A stretch of DNA of 64,000 bases. It comes from Janthinobacterium sp. TB1-E2 (GTDB taxonomy: Bacteria > Pseudomonadota > Gammaproteobacteria > Burkholderiales > Burkholderiaceae_D). The stretch covers positions 3,286,001-3,350,000 of the forward strand of contig NZ_CP142523.1 in the NCBI RefSeq assembly GCF_036885605.1, in the 5' to 3' direction. The notes below the pieces were generated by a model. It made no database searches and was not told the DNA's origin. It saw only the letters and a program-made list of their open reading frames with translations. Made by a program: the position numbers and the translations under genes. This document shows, piece by piece, positions 1-8,566 of the stretch; within the stretch, counting starts at the first letter, position 1, and the number at the start of each line of letters is the position of its first letter.

Positions 1-1811
1 TGATGGTGCGTGTAGTACTGGTGCGCCTCGACCTTGATGACGCCCAGCGACAGGCTGATCAACGAATAAAACACTTTCTTGCCTTGCCGGTCTTCGCTGA
101 TGTAGCCGCCCCGTTCGCAGTCGCCCGTGCTGTAGTAGGCGAGGATGGCGGCCGCGAAGTCGTCGAGCATGGCCTGGCAGCGCGTTTCCCAGTCTTCGCT
201 CTGGAACAGGATCATGAAATCGTCGCCGCCGATGTGGCCGATGAAGTCGCGGTTCGGGTCGCAATGGCTGCTGAGGATTTCTCCCGTCAGCTGGATCACG
301 TCGTCGCCCTTGCGGTAGCCGTACACATCGTTGAAGGGCTTGAAGTGGTCGAGGTCGCAATAGCAGACCCAGAAGCGGCTGCCGCTGTGCAATAAACGGT
401 CGATATGCTCGTTGATGGGCACGTTGCCGGGCAGTTGCGTCAGCGGGTTGGCGTAACGGGCCGCGTTGATCTGCATCTGCGTGATTTCGCGCATCAGGTC
501 GTGGCCCGTGCCCATGCCCAGGTAGCGGCCGTGCTCGGTGATGATGAAACCGTTGAACAGGTGGTGGGCATCGGACTGCACCATGGTGTAGCTGAGTTCC
601 TGCAAGCTCGTCTCGTGGTCGGCAATCAGGGGCGTGGCATCCATGAACAGGCTGCATGATTTCTTGCCATACAGTTCGCGCTGGTAGGGGCGGGCGAAGT
701 GGTCGATCATTTCAAAGCGGCTGATCAGGCCCAGCGGCACGCCGTCATCGACGACGGGGATAATCATCAGCTTCGGTTCCTTCAGGAAAATATCGTACAC
801 CTCGTTATTGTTGAGCTGTGGCGACACTGCCGCCACCTTGTGCAGCAGCTTGCGGATGCTGGCGCCATTCTTTTCCAGGCTGCTGCGCTGCGGATACACG
901 GCCACGCCATTGCGCCCCAGCGCCTGCACCACTTCGGCCGGCAGGGCCCGTGCCGGCACCGCGTTGGGCCGGCCCAGGTGATAGCCTTGCCCAAACGCCA
1001 CGCCGAGGTCGCGCAGGACCAGCAATTCCGTCTGCGCCTCGATGCCTTCGGCGATCACCAGGGTGCCCGACTTCTCCGCGATTTCCTGGATCGAACGCAC
1101 GAACTGCAGTTTCACGGGGTCGTTGTTGATGCCCTGGATGAAATGCATGTCGATCTTCACGTATTCCGGACGCAGTTCCGACCACAGGCGCAGGCTGGAA
1201 AAGCCTTCGCCCAGGTCGTCGATGGCGATCTGGAAACCCATGTTACGGTAATGCAGCACCGCCTCGCGCATCAGCTCGTAATCGTAGGTGGGCTGGTTTT
1301 CCGTCAGCTCGATGATGACACGGTCCGGGTTGATGCCGATGTGCTCGATGTATTCGAGGGTTTCGCCATGGCGGGCATTGCGCAGCAGTAGGCATTCCGG
1401 GCTGACGTTGAGAAACAGCTTGCCTGGCAGCTGCAGTTCGGCAAAGCGTTCGAGCACCACTTGGCGGCACAGGTGCTCCACTTCCAGGGTCAGGTCGTGC
1501 GCGCGCGCCACCTTGAACAGATTCATCGGCGCGTGCAGGGGGCTGTCGGACGGCCCCCGTATCAAGCCTTCGTAGCCGATGATGTCGCCGCTATGCATGT
1601 GGATGATGGGCTGGAACAGCGCGCTGAGCTTGCGGCCCGCCAGGATGTCGTGTAAGGCATCCGTCCCTTCGATGGTCATGCTTGCCGATGGCGGTTTCAG
1701 GTAAGCCACATTCGATGGCGTCGCGGGGGCCGGCGCGGCGGTGGCGGTAGGGAGGGCGAGAGTGTGCATAGGAGGCTGTGGCGGCACGGCCTCTGGACGG
1801 GCCATGAACAT
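1..1811 (-). CDS. EAL-CBS-GGDEF cyclic-di-GMP signalling protein (3' end outside window)
   Basis: Partial gene: about 603 codons are visible and no stop occurs before the window edge. The order is an EAL phosphodiesterase domain (about residues 55-290), a CBS-like pair (about 310-440) and a GGDEF domain that runs off the edge. EAL catalytic motifs are present: EGL at 81-83, then NVSPE, ELTEN, DDLG, VKID and EGIE, so phosphodiesterase activity is plausible. The GGDEF signature reads GGDDF at residues 528-532, a variant that can still be active. There is no signal peptide or membrane segment, so it is probably cytoplasmic. The first in-frame ATG after an upstream stop is at 1811; another ATG at 1805 fits equally and no clear Shine-Dalgarno site decides. 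It is divergent from the peptidase gene at 2079. Confidence 0.9.
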   Translation of the reverse strand, partial: MFMARPEAVPPQPPMHTLALPTATAAPAPATPSNVAYLKPPSASMTIEGTDALHDILAGRKLSALFQPIIHMHSGDIIGYEGLIRGPSDSPLHAPMNLFKVARAHDLTLEVEHLCRQVVLERFAELQLPGKLFLNVSPECLLLRNARHGETLEYIEHIGINPDRVIIELTENQPTYDYELMREAVLHYRNMGFQIAIDDLGEGFSSLRLWSELRPEYVKIDMHFIQGINNDPVKLQFVRSIQEIAEKSGTLVIAEGIEAQTELLVLRDLGVAFGQGYHLGRPNAVPARALPAEVVQALGRNGVAVYPQRSSLEKNGASIRKLLHKVAAVSPQLNNNEVYDIFLKEPKLMIIPVVDDGVPLGLISRFEMIDHFARPYQRELYGKKSCSLFMDATPLIADHETSLQELSYTMVQSDAHHLFNGFIITEHGRYLGMGTGHDLMREITQMQINAARYANPLTQLPGNVPINEHIDRLLHSGSRFWVCYCDLDHFKPFNDVYGYRKGDDVIQLTGEILSSHCDPNRDFIGHIGGDDFMILFQSEDWETRCQAMLDDFAAAILAYYSTGDCERGGYISEDRQGKKVFYSLISLSLGVIKVEAHQYYTHH

Positions 1812-2078
1812 GTTGCCGATAGTAAAGAAGATTTATGACAACTTGATGAAATGACTTTGCTTTTGATAACGTTTCTTGCATGAACGTCAGTTTGCCGATT
1901 CCGCCGAAAGCGAGATTTATCATGGCGTTTCCCGTAAATTATCCAAACAAAAGACGGCAAATCCCTCAGATAACTGTGCTTTAAAAGTGGCAATCCGCGC
2001 TATGATTTCTCTTGGCGAAAGTCAACATGGGCAGGCGCGGCGTGTGTGTGAGCGGCCTGCTTTCCTCGACATCCAACA

Positions 2079-4289
2079 ATGAGACAACAACCCATGCAAT
2101 TACGTAGTGCATCCCTCATATTCAGCTTGATGGCCGCTTTCGGTGGCAATGCCCTGGCGCAAAGCGCCGCGATGCCATCGTGCCCGGCCGGCGACGGCGC
2201 TGCCGTGACGTATCCGGTCAGCAAAAAAGTCGACCAGCAAGACAGCTATTTCGGCACCACCATCGCCGATCCGTACCGTTGGCTGGAAGATGCCAACAGC
2301 GCGGAAACGGGCGAGTGGGTCACGGCGCAAAACAAGCTGACGCAGTCTTACCTGGGCACCATTCCCGAGCGCGCCGCGATCAAGCAGCGCCTGACCAAGC
2401 TGTGGAATTATGAGCGTTTCTCTACGCCAACGAAGCAGGGCGGCCGCTATTTCTACAGCCGCAACGACGGCTTGCAGAACCAGGCCGTGCTGTACACGGT
2501 GAAAAAACTGACGGACGAACCGCGCCTGCTGCTGGACCCGAACACCCTGTCCACGGATGGCACGGTGGCGCTGGCAGGCACTTCGATCAGCCCGAACGGC
2601 AAGTACCTGGCCTATGCCACGTCCGCTTCCGGTTCCGACTGGAACGAGTGGAAAGTGCGCGACATCGAATCGGGCAAGGATTTGACAGACCACATCAAGT
2701 GGGCAAAGTTCTCGGGCGCCTCGTGGACCAAGGACAACACAGGTTTCTTCTACAGCCGTTATGACGCGCCGAACGAAGCCACCAAGCTGGCCGATATCAA
2801 TTACTTCCAGAAATTGTATTTCCACAAGATCGGCACGCCGCAAAGCGACGACGTGCTCGTTTTCGACCGTCCCGACCAGAAGGAATGGGCGTTCGGCGGC
2901 AGCACCGTCAGCGACGACGGCAATTATTTGATCATCACGGCCACGCAAGGCACGGAACGCAAGAACCGCGTTTTCTACAAGGACTTGCGCCAGAAAAACG
3001 CCAAGGTCGTGGGCTTGCTGGAAGAGTTTGACGCTTCATACTCGTTCATCGACAATGACGGCCCCGTGTTCTTCTTCAAGACGGACAACAAGGCGCCAAA
3101 ATCGCGCGTGATCGCCATCGATACGCGCAAACCTGCCCCTGCCGACTGGAAGGAAATCGTGCCGCAAAGCGCGGAAACCCTCGTCGCCGTCAACCTCATC
3201 AACAACCAGCTGGTGCTCGATTACTTGAAAGATGCGCAAACGCAAATCAAGATCGTCGACCTGAACGGCAAGCTGGTGCGCGAAGTGGCCTTGCCGGGCA
3301 TCGGTTCGGCCGGCGGCTTTGCGGGCAAGCGTGGCGACACGGAAACGTTCTACTCGTTTACCAGCTTCACGACGCCAGCGACCATTTACCGCTACGACAT
3401 GAAGTCGGGCAAGAGCACGGTGTACCGCCAGCCGAAGGTCGATTTCGACCCGAACGCCTTTGAAACACGCCAGCAATTCTTTACCAGCCGCGACGGTACC
3501 AAGGTGCCGATGTTCATCGTCTCGAAAAAAGGCATGAAGCTCGACGGCTCCAACCCGACTTATCTGTACGGCTATGGCGGCTTCAATATCTCGCTCACGC
3601 CTAGCTTCTCCGTGGCGAATCTGGCCTGGGTGGAAATGGGCGGCGTCTACGTGATGGCCAACCTGCGCGGCGGTGGCGAGTACGGCGAAGCCTGGCACCA
3701 GGCTGGTACCAAGCTGAACAAGCAAAACGTGTTTGACGATTTCATCGGCGCGGCGCAGTGGCTGGTGGACAACAAGGTCACCTCGCCATCGAAGCTGGCG
3801 ATCGGCGGCGGCAGCAATGGCGGCCTGCTGGTCGGCGCGGCCATGACGCAGCGTCCAGACCTGTTCGCTGCAGCCATCCCGCAAGTGGGCGTGCTCGACA
3901 TGTTGCGCTTCCACAAGTTCACAGTGGGCTGGGGCTGGGTGCCTGACTATGGTTCGTCGGACGACGCCGAGCAGTTCAAGGCGCTGGTGAAATACTCGCC
4001 ACTGCACAACCTGAAGGCGGGCGGTTGCTATCCAGCCACCATGATCACGACGGCCGACCACGACGACCGCGTCGTGCCTGCCCACAGCTTCAAGTTCGCC
4101 GCCGCCGCCCAGGCAGCGCAAGGCGGCGCGGCGCCCGTGCTGATCCGCATCGACAGCAAGGCGGGCCATGGCGCCGGCAAGCCGACGACCAAGCAGATCG
4201 AAGAAGTGGCGGATCGCTGGGGCTTCCTCAGCCGTTCGTTGAAGATGACGCCGGTAGTGGCGGAGCCGGCCAAGGTGGCTGCGCAGTAA
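2079..4289 (+). CDS. Prolyl oligopeptidase family serine peptidase (S9A), exported
   Basis: The 736-residue protein has an N-terminal signal peptide ending near NALAQ, so it is predicted periplasmic. The beta-propeller N-terminal half is followed by an alpha/beta-hydrolase domain. The nucleophile is Ser579 in GGGSNGG, the acid lies in DHDDRV and the histidine in GHGAG, which is the complete S9A triad. The family cleaves short peptides after proline. The ATG at 2094 (MQLRS) is an alternative start and would give a more typical signal peptide length. The gene stands alone and is divergent from the c-di-GMP gene. Its 3' side faces the convergent radical SAM gene across a REP cluster. Confidence 0.93.
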   Translation: MRQQPMQLRSASLIFSLMAAFGGNALAQSAAMPSCPAGDGAAVTYPVSKKVDQQDSYFGTTIADPYRWLEDANSAETGEWVTAQNKLTQSYLGTIPERAAIKQRLTKLWNYERFSTPTKQGGRYFYSRNDGLQNQAVLYTVKKLTDEPRLLLDPNTLSTDGTVALAGTSISPNGKYLAYATSASGSDWNEWKVRDIESGKDLTDHIKWAKFSGASWTKDNTGFFYSRYDAPNEATKLADINYFQKLYFHKIGTPQSDDVLVFDRPDQKEWAFGGSTVSDDGNYLIITATQGTERKNRVFYKDLRQKNAKVVGLLEEFDASYSFIDNDGPVFFFKTDNKAPKSRVIAIDTRKPAPADWKEIVPQSAETLVAVNLINNQLVLDYLKDAQTQIKIVDLNGKLVREVALPGIGSAGGFAGKRGDTETFYSFTSFTTPATIYRYDMKSGKSTVYRQPKVDFDPNAFETRQQFFTSRDGTKVPMFIVSKKGMKLDGSNPTYLYGYGGFNISLTPSFSVANLAWVEMGGVYVMANLRGGGEYGEAWHQAGTKLNKQNVFDDFIGAAQWLVDNKVTSPSKLAIGGGSNGGLLVGAAMTQRPDLFAAAIPQVGVLDMLRFHKFTVGWGWVPDYGSSDDAEQFKALVKYSPLHNLKAGGCYPATMITTADHDDRVVPAHSFKFAAAAQAAQGGAAPVLIRIDSKAGHGAGKPTTKQIEEVADRWGFLSRSLKMTPVVAEPAKVAAQ

Positions 4290-4295
4290 AATACG

Positions 4296-4415
4296 GTAGG
4301 TCGGATTAGCGCGGCATCGCCGCGCGTAATCCGACAACACCCGTCATGCCAACAATGTGTCGGATTACGCGGCGTGCCGCCGCTAATCCGACCTACGCTG
4401 GCTAATCCGACCTAC
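4296..4415. repeat. REP-like palindrome cluster (GTAG foot)
   Basis: Two inverted copies are visible: 4296-4336 (GTAGGTCGGATTAGCG... to ...CGTAATCCGAC) and 4358-4396 in opposite orientation. A truncated third copy lies at 4401-4415. Each copy has the conserved 5' GTAG foot and an imperfect palindrome, as in REP elements mobilised by RAYT tyrosine transposases. The paired inverted arrangement is BIME-like. The third copy and part of the second lie inside the 3' end of the STM4011-type gene. No RAYT gene is present in the window. Confidence 0.85.
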
Positions 4416-5279
4416 AGTCACGATCCTCGCCAGCACCCCTTCCCCAAACACTGCCTGAAACGGCAAATCCTTGCGCTGTGCATAGCCGATATAGCAATCG
4501 CACTTGAAGCGCGGGCAGCGGCGTTCCTGCAGCATGTCTGCCAAGTCATCAACGTACAGATTCCCCAAGCGCTCCGGCACGAAATGGCAGCGCGTCAGTT
4601 CGCCATCGCCATCGACGGACAGCGACGCTTCGCCCGCCAGGCACGGTTTGCCGCGCGAGGGTGACGGACGGCGGCTTTGCGCGAACCACGGGTCGGCGGC
4701 GTCGAGCCAGGCCAGGTCCTGTTCTCTGTAGTAGCCGGGGCCACGGCGGTCGTAGGCGTTCAGCCACAGGTAGACGTGCGCGGGCAGGGCCGCGCGCAGG
4801 GCGCGGATGGCGTCCAGGTGTTCGTTCATGGCGACGACGCCGACGGAATAGCGCACGCCCATCGTGTCCAGGCGTGCGCAGCGTTCGAGAAAACGGGCCA
4901 GTGTCGTCTGGTCCGGGTGGTAGGTGCACCACAGGCCGATCTTTTCCAACCCCTCCACCGCTTGCAGCCAGTTCAGGGGACCGGACAGATTCGTCTGCAG
5001 CGCTACTTGCCGCACATGGGGCAAAGCTGCCAGGGTTTGCATGGCCACGCGGTAGTGGCGCCGCACCAGTGCTTCGCCCCACGGCGTGAACAGGACGCTG
5101 ATGTCCCGTTTTTGTGCCGCCACCCAGCTGGTAAAACGCGCCACTTCGCGCGCATCGCGGGCCAGGGTGGCGCGGCTGTCGCGCTTCTTGGCGAACGGGC
5201 AGTAGCCGCAGGCGTAATTGCAGCTCGAAAGCGTGCCGCGATACAGCAGGGACAGCGTTGGCGCTTGCGCTGTCAGCAC
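4383..5279 (-). CDS. STM4011-family radical SAM protein
   Basis: The 298-residue protein has the radical SAM CX3CX2C cluster motif at Cys20, Cys24 and Cys27 (SSCNYACGYC). A later Cys-containing segment (GKPCLAG, TRCHF, CPRFKCDCY) resembles an auxiliary-cluster region, but is not a canonical SPASM domain. It is the last gene of the STM4015-to-STM4011 cassette. The GTG start at 5279 overlaps the STM4012 stop (GTGCTGA) and has GAAGG upstream, so translation is probably coupled. The last ten codons (tail VGRISQRRSD) and the TAG stop are REP-element sequence, so the native C-terminus has been replaced or extended. The reaction and substrate are unknown. Confidence 0.88.
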   Translation of the reverse strand: MLTAQAPTLSLLYRGTLSSCNYACGYCPFAKKRDSRATLARDAREVARFTSWVAAQKRDISVLFTPWGEALVRRHYRVAMQTLAALPHVRQVALQTNLSGPLNWLQAVEGLEKIGLWCTYHPDQTTLARFLERCARLDTMGVRYSVGVVAMNEHLDAIRALRAALPAHVYLWLNAYDRRGPGYYREQDLAWLDAADPWFAQSRRPSPSRGKPCLAGEASLSVDGDGELTRCHFVPERLGNLYVDDLADMLQERRCPRFKCDCYIGYAQRKDLPFQAVFGEGVLARIVTVGRISQRRSD

Positions 5280-6652
5280 GCCTGGCCGCCTTCAGCCATC
5301 AGCGCGCGCACCGTATCGGAAGCCAGCCACGGGCCGATGGTGTCGGCGTAGCTGTAGCCGCGGTCATTCAGGCGCAGCAGCGCGCCGTTTTCTTCCACCA
5401 GTTCCAAGGCGTGCAGCTCGGCCAGCTGCGGCAGATCAAGCTCGCAGCGCGTGCCGAAGCGCGCCGTGTAGGCGTCGCGGTCCAGGCCCGGTTCCGTCAG
5501 CAGCGACTGGATCACGTAGCGGCGGCGCTGTTCCTGCGCATCAAGCACATAGCCGTGTTCGGCCTGCGCGAAGCGCGTTTCGTCGAGCGCCAGATACTGT
5601 TCGATGATGCCGATGGTCTGCGTGCGCGCCACCGCGTACTCGCTCGAATAATGCAGGCGCGAAGTGTAGGAACGGGCGCCCGCGCCCAGGCCCACCATGC
5701 CATCGTTCTGGCAGCAGTACGACGGTCCGTTCTGCTCGGGCGCATGCGGTGCGCGGAACATGCGCATCGAGACCTGCTCATAGCCCTGGGCGCGCAAATG
5801 GTCGCGCGCGGCCGCGTACAGGGCCAGGCGGCTGTCGCCATCGCGGGCCAGCATGATGGGGTTGAGCGACGCGGCACCCTGGCGGCGCGCCACTTTGCCA
5901 AGACCCGTCTGCTCCCGTACGTACAGCGGATACAGGTAGATTTCCTCGGGCCGGAAGGCCAATGCGCTGTCGATGGACGCGAGCAGGCTGACGACGGTTT
6001 GCCCCGCGATGCCGTAGATCAGGTCCAGGTTCAGGGTGGGAAAGCCGGCCGCGCGTATCAGGCCGATGGCGTGATGGACGGTGGCGTTTTGCTGGGGACG
6101 GGCCAGCGCGCGCATCTCGCCGGCGGCAAAGCTCTGGATGCCCAGGCTGACCCGGTCGATGCCATGCGCGCGGCAGACGGCAAGCCGCTCGGCCGTGATG
6201 GTTTCGGGCGACGCTTCGATGCCGGCCGGCGTGGCTTGCAGGTCGATGCCAAGGATGTCGCGCGCGCCGCACAGCAAGGTGTCCAGCTGCGCGGGCGACA
6301 GGTAAGTGGGCGTGCCGCCACCGAGCGCGAAGCGGGCAAAGCGGCGTTCACCGAGGGCGCCGTCCATCGCGCGCATCTGCACCAGCACCTGCTGCACATA
6401 GCGCTCGACCATGTCGGCGCTGGGCCGCGCCATGGCGAACAGGTTGCAAAAGCCGCAGCGCATCTCGCAAAACGGGATGTGGATGTAGGCGAAGAGGGCG
6501 GAACGGTCCTGTTGCGCCCACAGGGGCGCCAGCGGCGCGGCCTGCGGCAAGGCGCGGTAGGCCGCCTTGTGCGGATACGAATATGAATACGCCTGGTAGG
6601 GCGTGTGGCGCATGCGCTGCGCCAGGGTGCCCGGCGGTTCGGATGGGTTCAC
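5273..6652 (-). CDS. STM4012-family radical SAM protein (HemW-like)
   Basis: The 459-residue protein resembles oxygen-independent coproporphyrinogen oxidase/HemW in layout. Its radical SAM motif IPFCEMRCGFC places Cys at 62, 66 and 69, followed by GGGTP and the typical ESVNPETI-like segment (EASPETI). The C-terminal winged-helix-like region carries no extra cysteine cluster. The GTG start at 6652 is preferred because it overlaps the upstream stop as GTGA and has AGGAG 10 bases before it; the longer ATG frame from 6715 would overlap the preceding gene by 67 bases. It is the fourth gene of the cassette. The HemW resemblance should not be read as a haem role. Confidence 0.88.
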   Translation of the reverse strand: MNPSEPPGTLAQRMRHTPYQAYSYSYPHKAAYRALPQAAPLAPLWAQQDRSALFAYIHIPFCEMRCGFCNLFAMARPSADMVERYVQQVLVQMRAMDGALGERRFARFALGGGTPTYLSPAQLDTLLCGARDILGIDLQATPAGIEASPETITAERLAVCRAHGIDRVSLGIQSFAAGEMRALARPQQNATVHHAIGLIRAAGFPTLNLDLIYGIAGQTVVSLLASIDSALAFRPEEIYLYPLYVREQTGLGKVARRQGAASLNPIMLARDGDSRLALYAAARDHLRAQGYEQVSMRMFRAPHAPEQNGPSYCCQNDGMVGLGAGARSYTSRLHYSSEYAVARTQTIGIIEQYLALDETRFAQAEHGYVLDAQEQRRRYVIQSLLTEPGLDRDAYTARFGTRCELDLPQLAELHALELVEENGALLRLNDRGYSYADTIGPWLASDTVRALMAEGGQAC

Positions 6653-7491
6653 GGTGGGGACTCCTGGGAAATGGTATCTGGCGTGAGGAAGAAGTGCGCG
6701 TACGGCACCTGCCACACGCTGTCATGGGCGACCCTGTGGCCACGGTAGCCGTCTTCGCCATACGCGCTGCCGTGGTCCGAGCAGACGATGGCGAACGTGG
6801 GCGCGCGCGCGGCGCAGGCGGCAAACAGGGGCGCCAGTGCGCTGTCGACATAGCGCAGGGCCGCCGCATGGCTGTCCAGGTTATCGCAGTGGCAGCCGGG
6901 CAGGTAGGCGCGGTTCGGCGTGTGCAGGGCGGCCACGTTGATGAACAAGAAGGTGCGCTGGTCGTTTTGCGCCAGCAGCCGGGTCGCCAGCGCCACCTGC
7001 TTTTGCGTCGAATGGCGGCTGGCCACGCCCATGCCGGCGCTCCAGTGGCTTTCCTGGAACAGCGACGGCAGCACCGTGCCCAGCGCCGTCTGTTTATTGA
7101 AGAAGCCTACGCCGCCGATGCAGATGGTGCGGTAGCCGCGCGCGGCCAGTGCGGCGGGCAGGTCCGCTTCCTCGAACGCAAACGTGTGCGGCGAGGTGGT
7201 TTCACTGCCAGCAAAGGCGCTGGCGAACAGGCGCGGATGGCGGCCGGGCGCGGCCGGCGTGGGCAAGAAACCCGCAAAGAAGGCCTGGTGCGCCGCGTAG
7301 GTAAACGTGGCGGGCGAGTGGCGCTTGTCCCAGCCGCCCGGCGGCAGCAAACGTCCCAGCACGGGCAGCTCACCCGCCTCATACAGGGCTTGCGCCACGT
7401 CATAGCGCAGGGTGTCGAGCGTGATGAAGACGATGTCGTGGCTGCCGACGATGCGGTGCATGTCGGGGATCGGTGCCGTGTCTTTAAACAT
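6649..7491 (-). CDS. STM4013-family sulfatase/phosphatase-fold hydrolase
   Basis: The 280-residue protein belongs to the alkaline phosphatase/sulfatase superfamily. LDTLRYD near the N-terminus is the first metal ligand site. SPATFTYAAHQ supplies the expected nucleophile region, with Ser/Thr rather than the Cys of type I sulfatases. HTPN, CSDHG and GHRVAHD complete the metal site. It has no signal peptide, so it acts in the cytoplasm, unusual for a sulfatase relative. It starts at ATG 7491 and overlaps the STM4014 gene by eight bases. Within the cassette it may remove or transfer a phosphate or sulfate group, but this is inference. Confidence 0.87.
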   Translation of the reverse strand: MFKDTAPIPDMHRIVGSHDIVFITLDTLRYDVAQALYEAGELPVLGRLLPPGGWDKRHSPATFTYAAHQAFFAGFLPTPAAPGRHPRLFASAFAGSETTSPHTFAFEEADLPAALAARGYRTICIGGVGFFNKQTALGTVLPSLFQESHWSAGMGVASRHSTQKQVALATRLLAQNDQRTFLFINVAALHTPNRAYLPGCHCDNLDSHAAALRYVDSALAPLFAACAARAPTFAIVCSDHGSAYGEDGYRGHRVAHDSVWQVPYAHFFLTPDTISQESPP

Positions 7492-8560
7492 GGATCAGTT
7501 GCGCTGCATAAGTGTCCTCGCCTTGCCACAGCAGGCCTGGCAGCAGGTCGCCGAAGGCATTCGCTTCGAGCACATGGGCCTGGCCGTGGCGCACGACGAG
7601 GTCGTAGCCCGTCACGTGGCTGTGGGGGAAGGCGCGCGCGGCCTGGGCGCTGGCCGCTTCCAGCGCCGCCATGTCGGCAGCGTTCAAAAGGCCGGCCGCG
7701 TCGCCGCGCCGGTTGTCGAGGTGCAGATTCGTCATCATCTGGGCGCCGATACGCGCCACCCGGTGCGCGGGCCGGCCGGCTACGGTCACGACCCGCAAGT
7801 CGTAATGGCTGTCGCCGCAGCGCGGCTTGTTCAGCCATGCTTCCGCATACAGTTCCTGGGCTGCCAGCGCGTCGACGAGGGCGGCGATGTCGTGTTCGGA
7901 CTCGTAGCGGGCCATGCGTTTGCTGTTCATCAGGCGCGTTGCGCCCTCGGTGCGGTGCAAGGCGGCCGAGGTGGTGGCTTGCTGCCGCCCGGCCTTGTTC
8001 CTGCGGTAGGCGACGACACCAGACGCGGACGAGCCGTAGCGCGGTTTCAGATAGACGCGGTCAAGCTGGTGTTCGTGCAGCAGCGACTGCAGATGCTCGT
8101 AGCTCTCCACTGGTCCCAGCAAGGCAGGTATGGGCACGCCATGCGCGGCCAAATGGCGCTGGCACGCCAGTTTGTCCGTCATGAGACAGATTTCGGCTGG
8201 CGCATTGAAGACGCGCGTCTGCGGCAGGTCCGCCAGTTGCGCCGCCAGGGACGCCATGGCATTGGAAAAACCGGCAAACCACGCATCCATGGCCAGCAGC
8301 TCGCCATGCGCGGGCGCCGAGAGCAGCGGACGGTCCAACAGCCGGCAGCCCGCCTGCAGCAACAGCAGGTGGGCGGCGGGATCGTCGCCGGGCGGTTCGA
8401 TCTTGAGCGGGCCGGTCTGGCGCAATGAATCCTCGAGCAAGGCAGGCTGACGTAGCCAGTCGCGCCATTCCAGCACCTGCGCGGGCGGCAGGCGCAGCTG
8501 CGCGCGCGCCGCCTGCAGCAGGCGCACGCGCTTGCTGCCCTGTGTCGCCAGCAAAAGCAT
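7484..8560 (-). CDS. STM4014-family ATP-grasp protein
   Basis: The 358-residue protein shows an ATP-grasp fold. YLKPRYGSSASGV forms the ATP-lysine and small-loop region, DLRVVTVAG the central sheet, and LEANAFGDLLPGL the Mg-binding Glu/Asn segment. ATP-grasp enzymes activate a carboxylate as an acyl phosphate and join it to an amine, hydroxyl or thiol. RimK and the graspetide ligases are the closest functional analogues. Six bases separate it from the upstream STM4015 stop, and its own stop overlaps the STM4013 start (ATGTTTAA). The acidic tail of STM4015 is a natural candidate substrate, which is inference. Confidence 0.85.
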   Translation of the reverse strand: MLLLATQGSKRVRLLQAARAQLRLPPAQVLEWRDWLRQPALLEDSLRQTGPLKIEPPGDDPAAHLLLLQAGCRLLDRPLLSAPAHGELLAMDAWFAGFSNAMASLAAQLADLPQTRVFNAPAEICLMTDKLACQRHLAAHGVPIPALLGPVESYEHLQSLLHEHQLDRVYLKPRYGSSASGVVAYRRNKAGRQQATTSAALHRTEGATRLMNSKRMARYESEHDIAALVDALAAQELYAEAWLNKPRCGDSHYDLRVVTVAGRPAHRVARIGAQMMTNLHLDNRRGDAAGLLNAADMAALEAASAQAARAFPHSHVTGYDLVVRHGQAHVLEANAFGDLLPGLLWQGEDTYAAQLIHV

Positions 8561-8566
8561 CAGGTT

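Noticed and set aside
4296..4415. CRISPR-like repeats
   Set aside because: Copies are inverted palindromes of unequal spacing with no spacers and no cas genes in the window.
5273..6652. Haem-synthesis role for the HemW-like radical SAM gene
   Set aside because: The gene is embedded in the STM4011-4015 cassette and coupled to it; similarity to HemW reflects the fold only.
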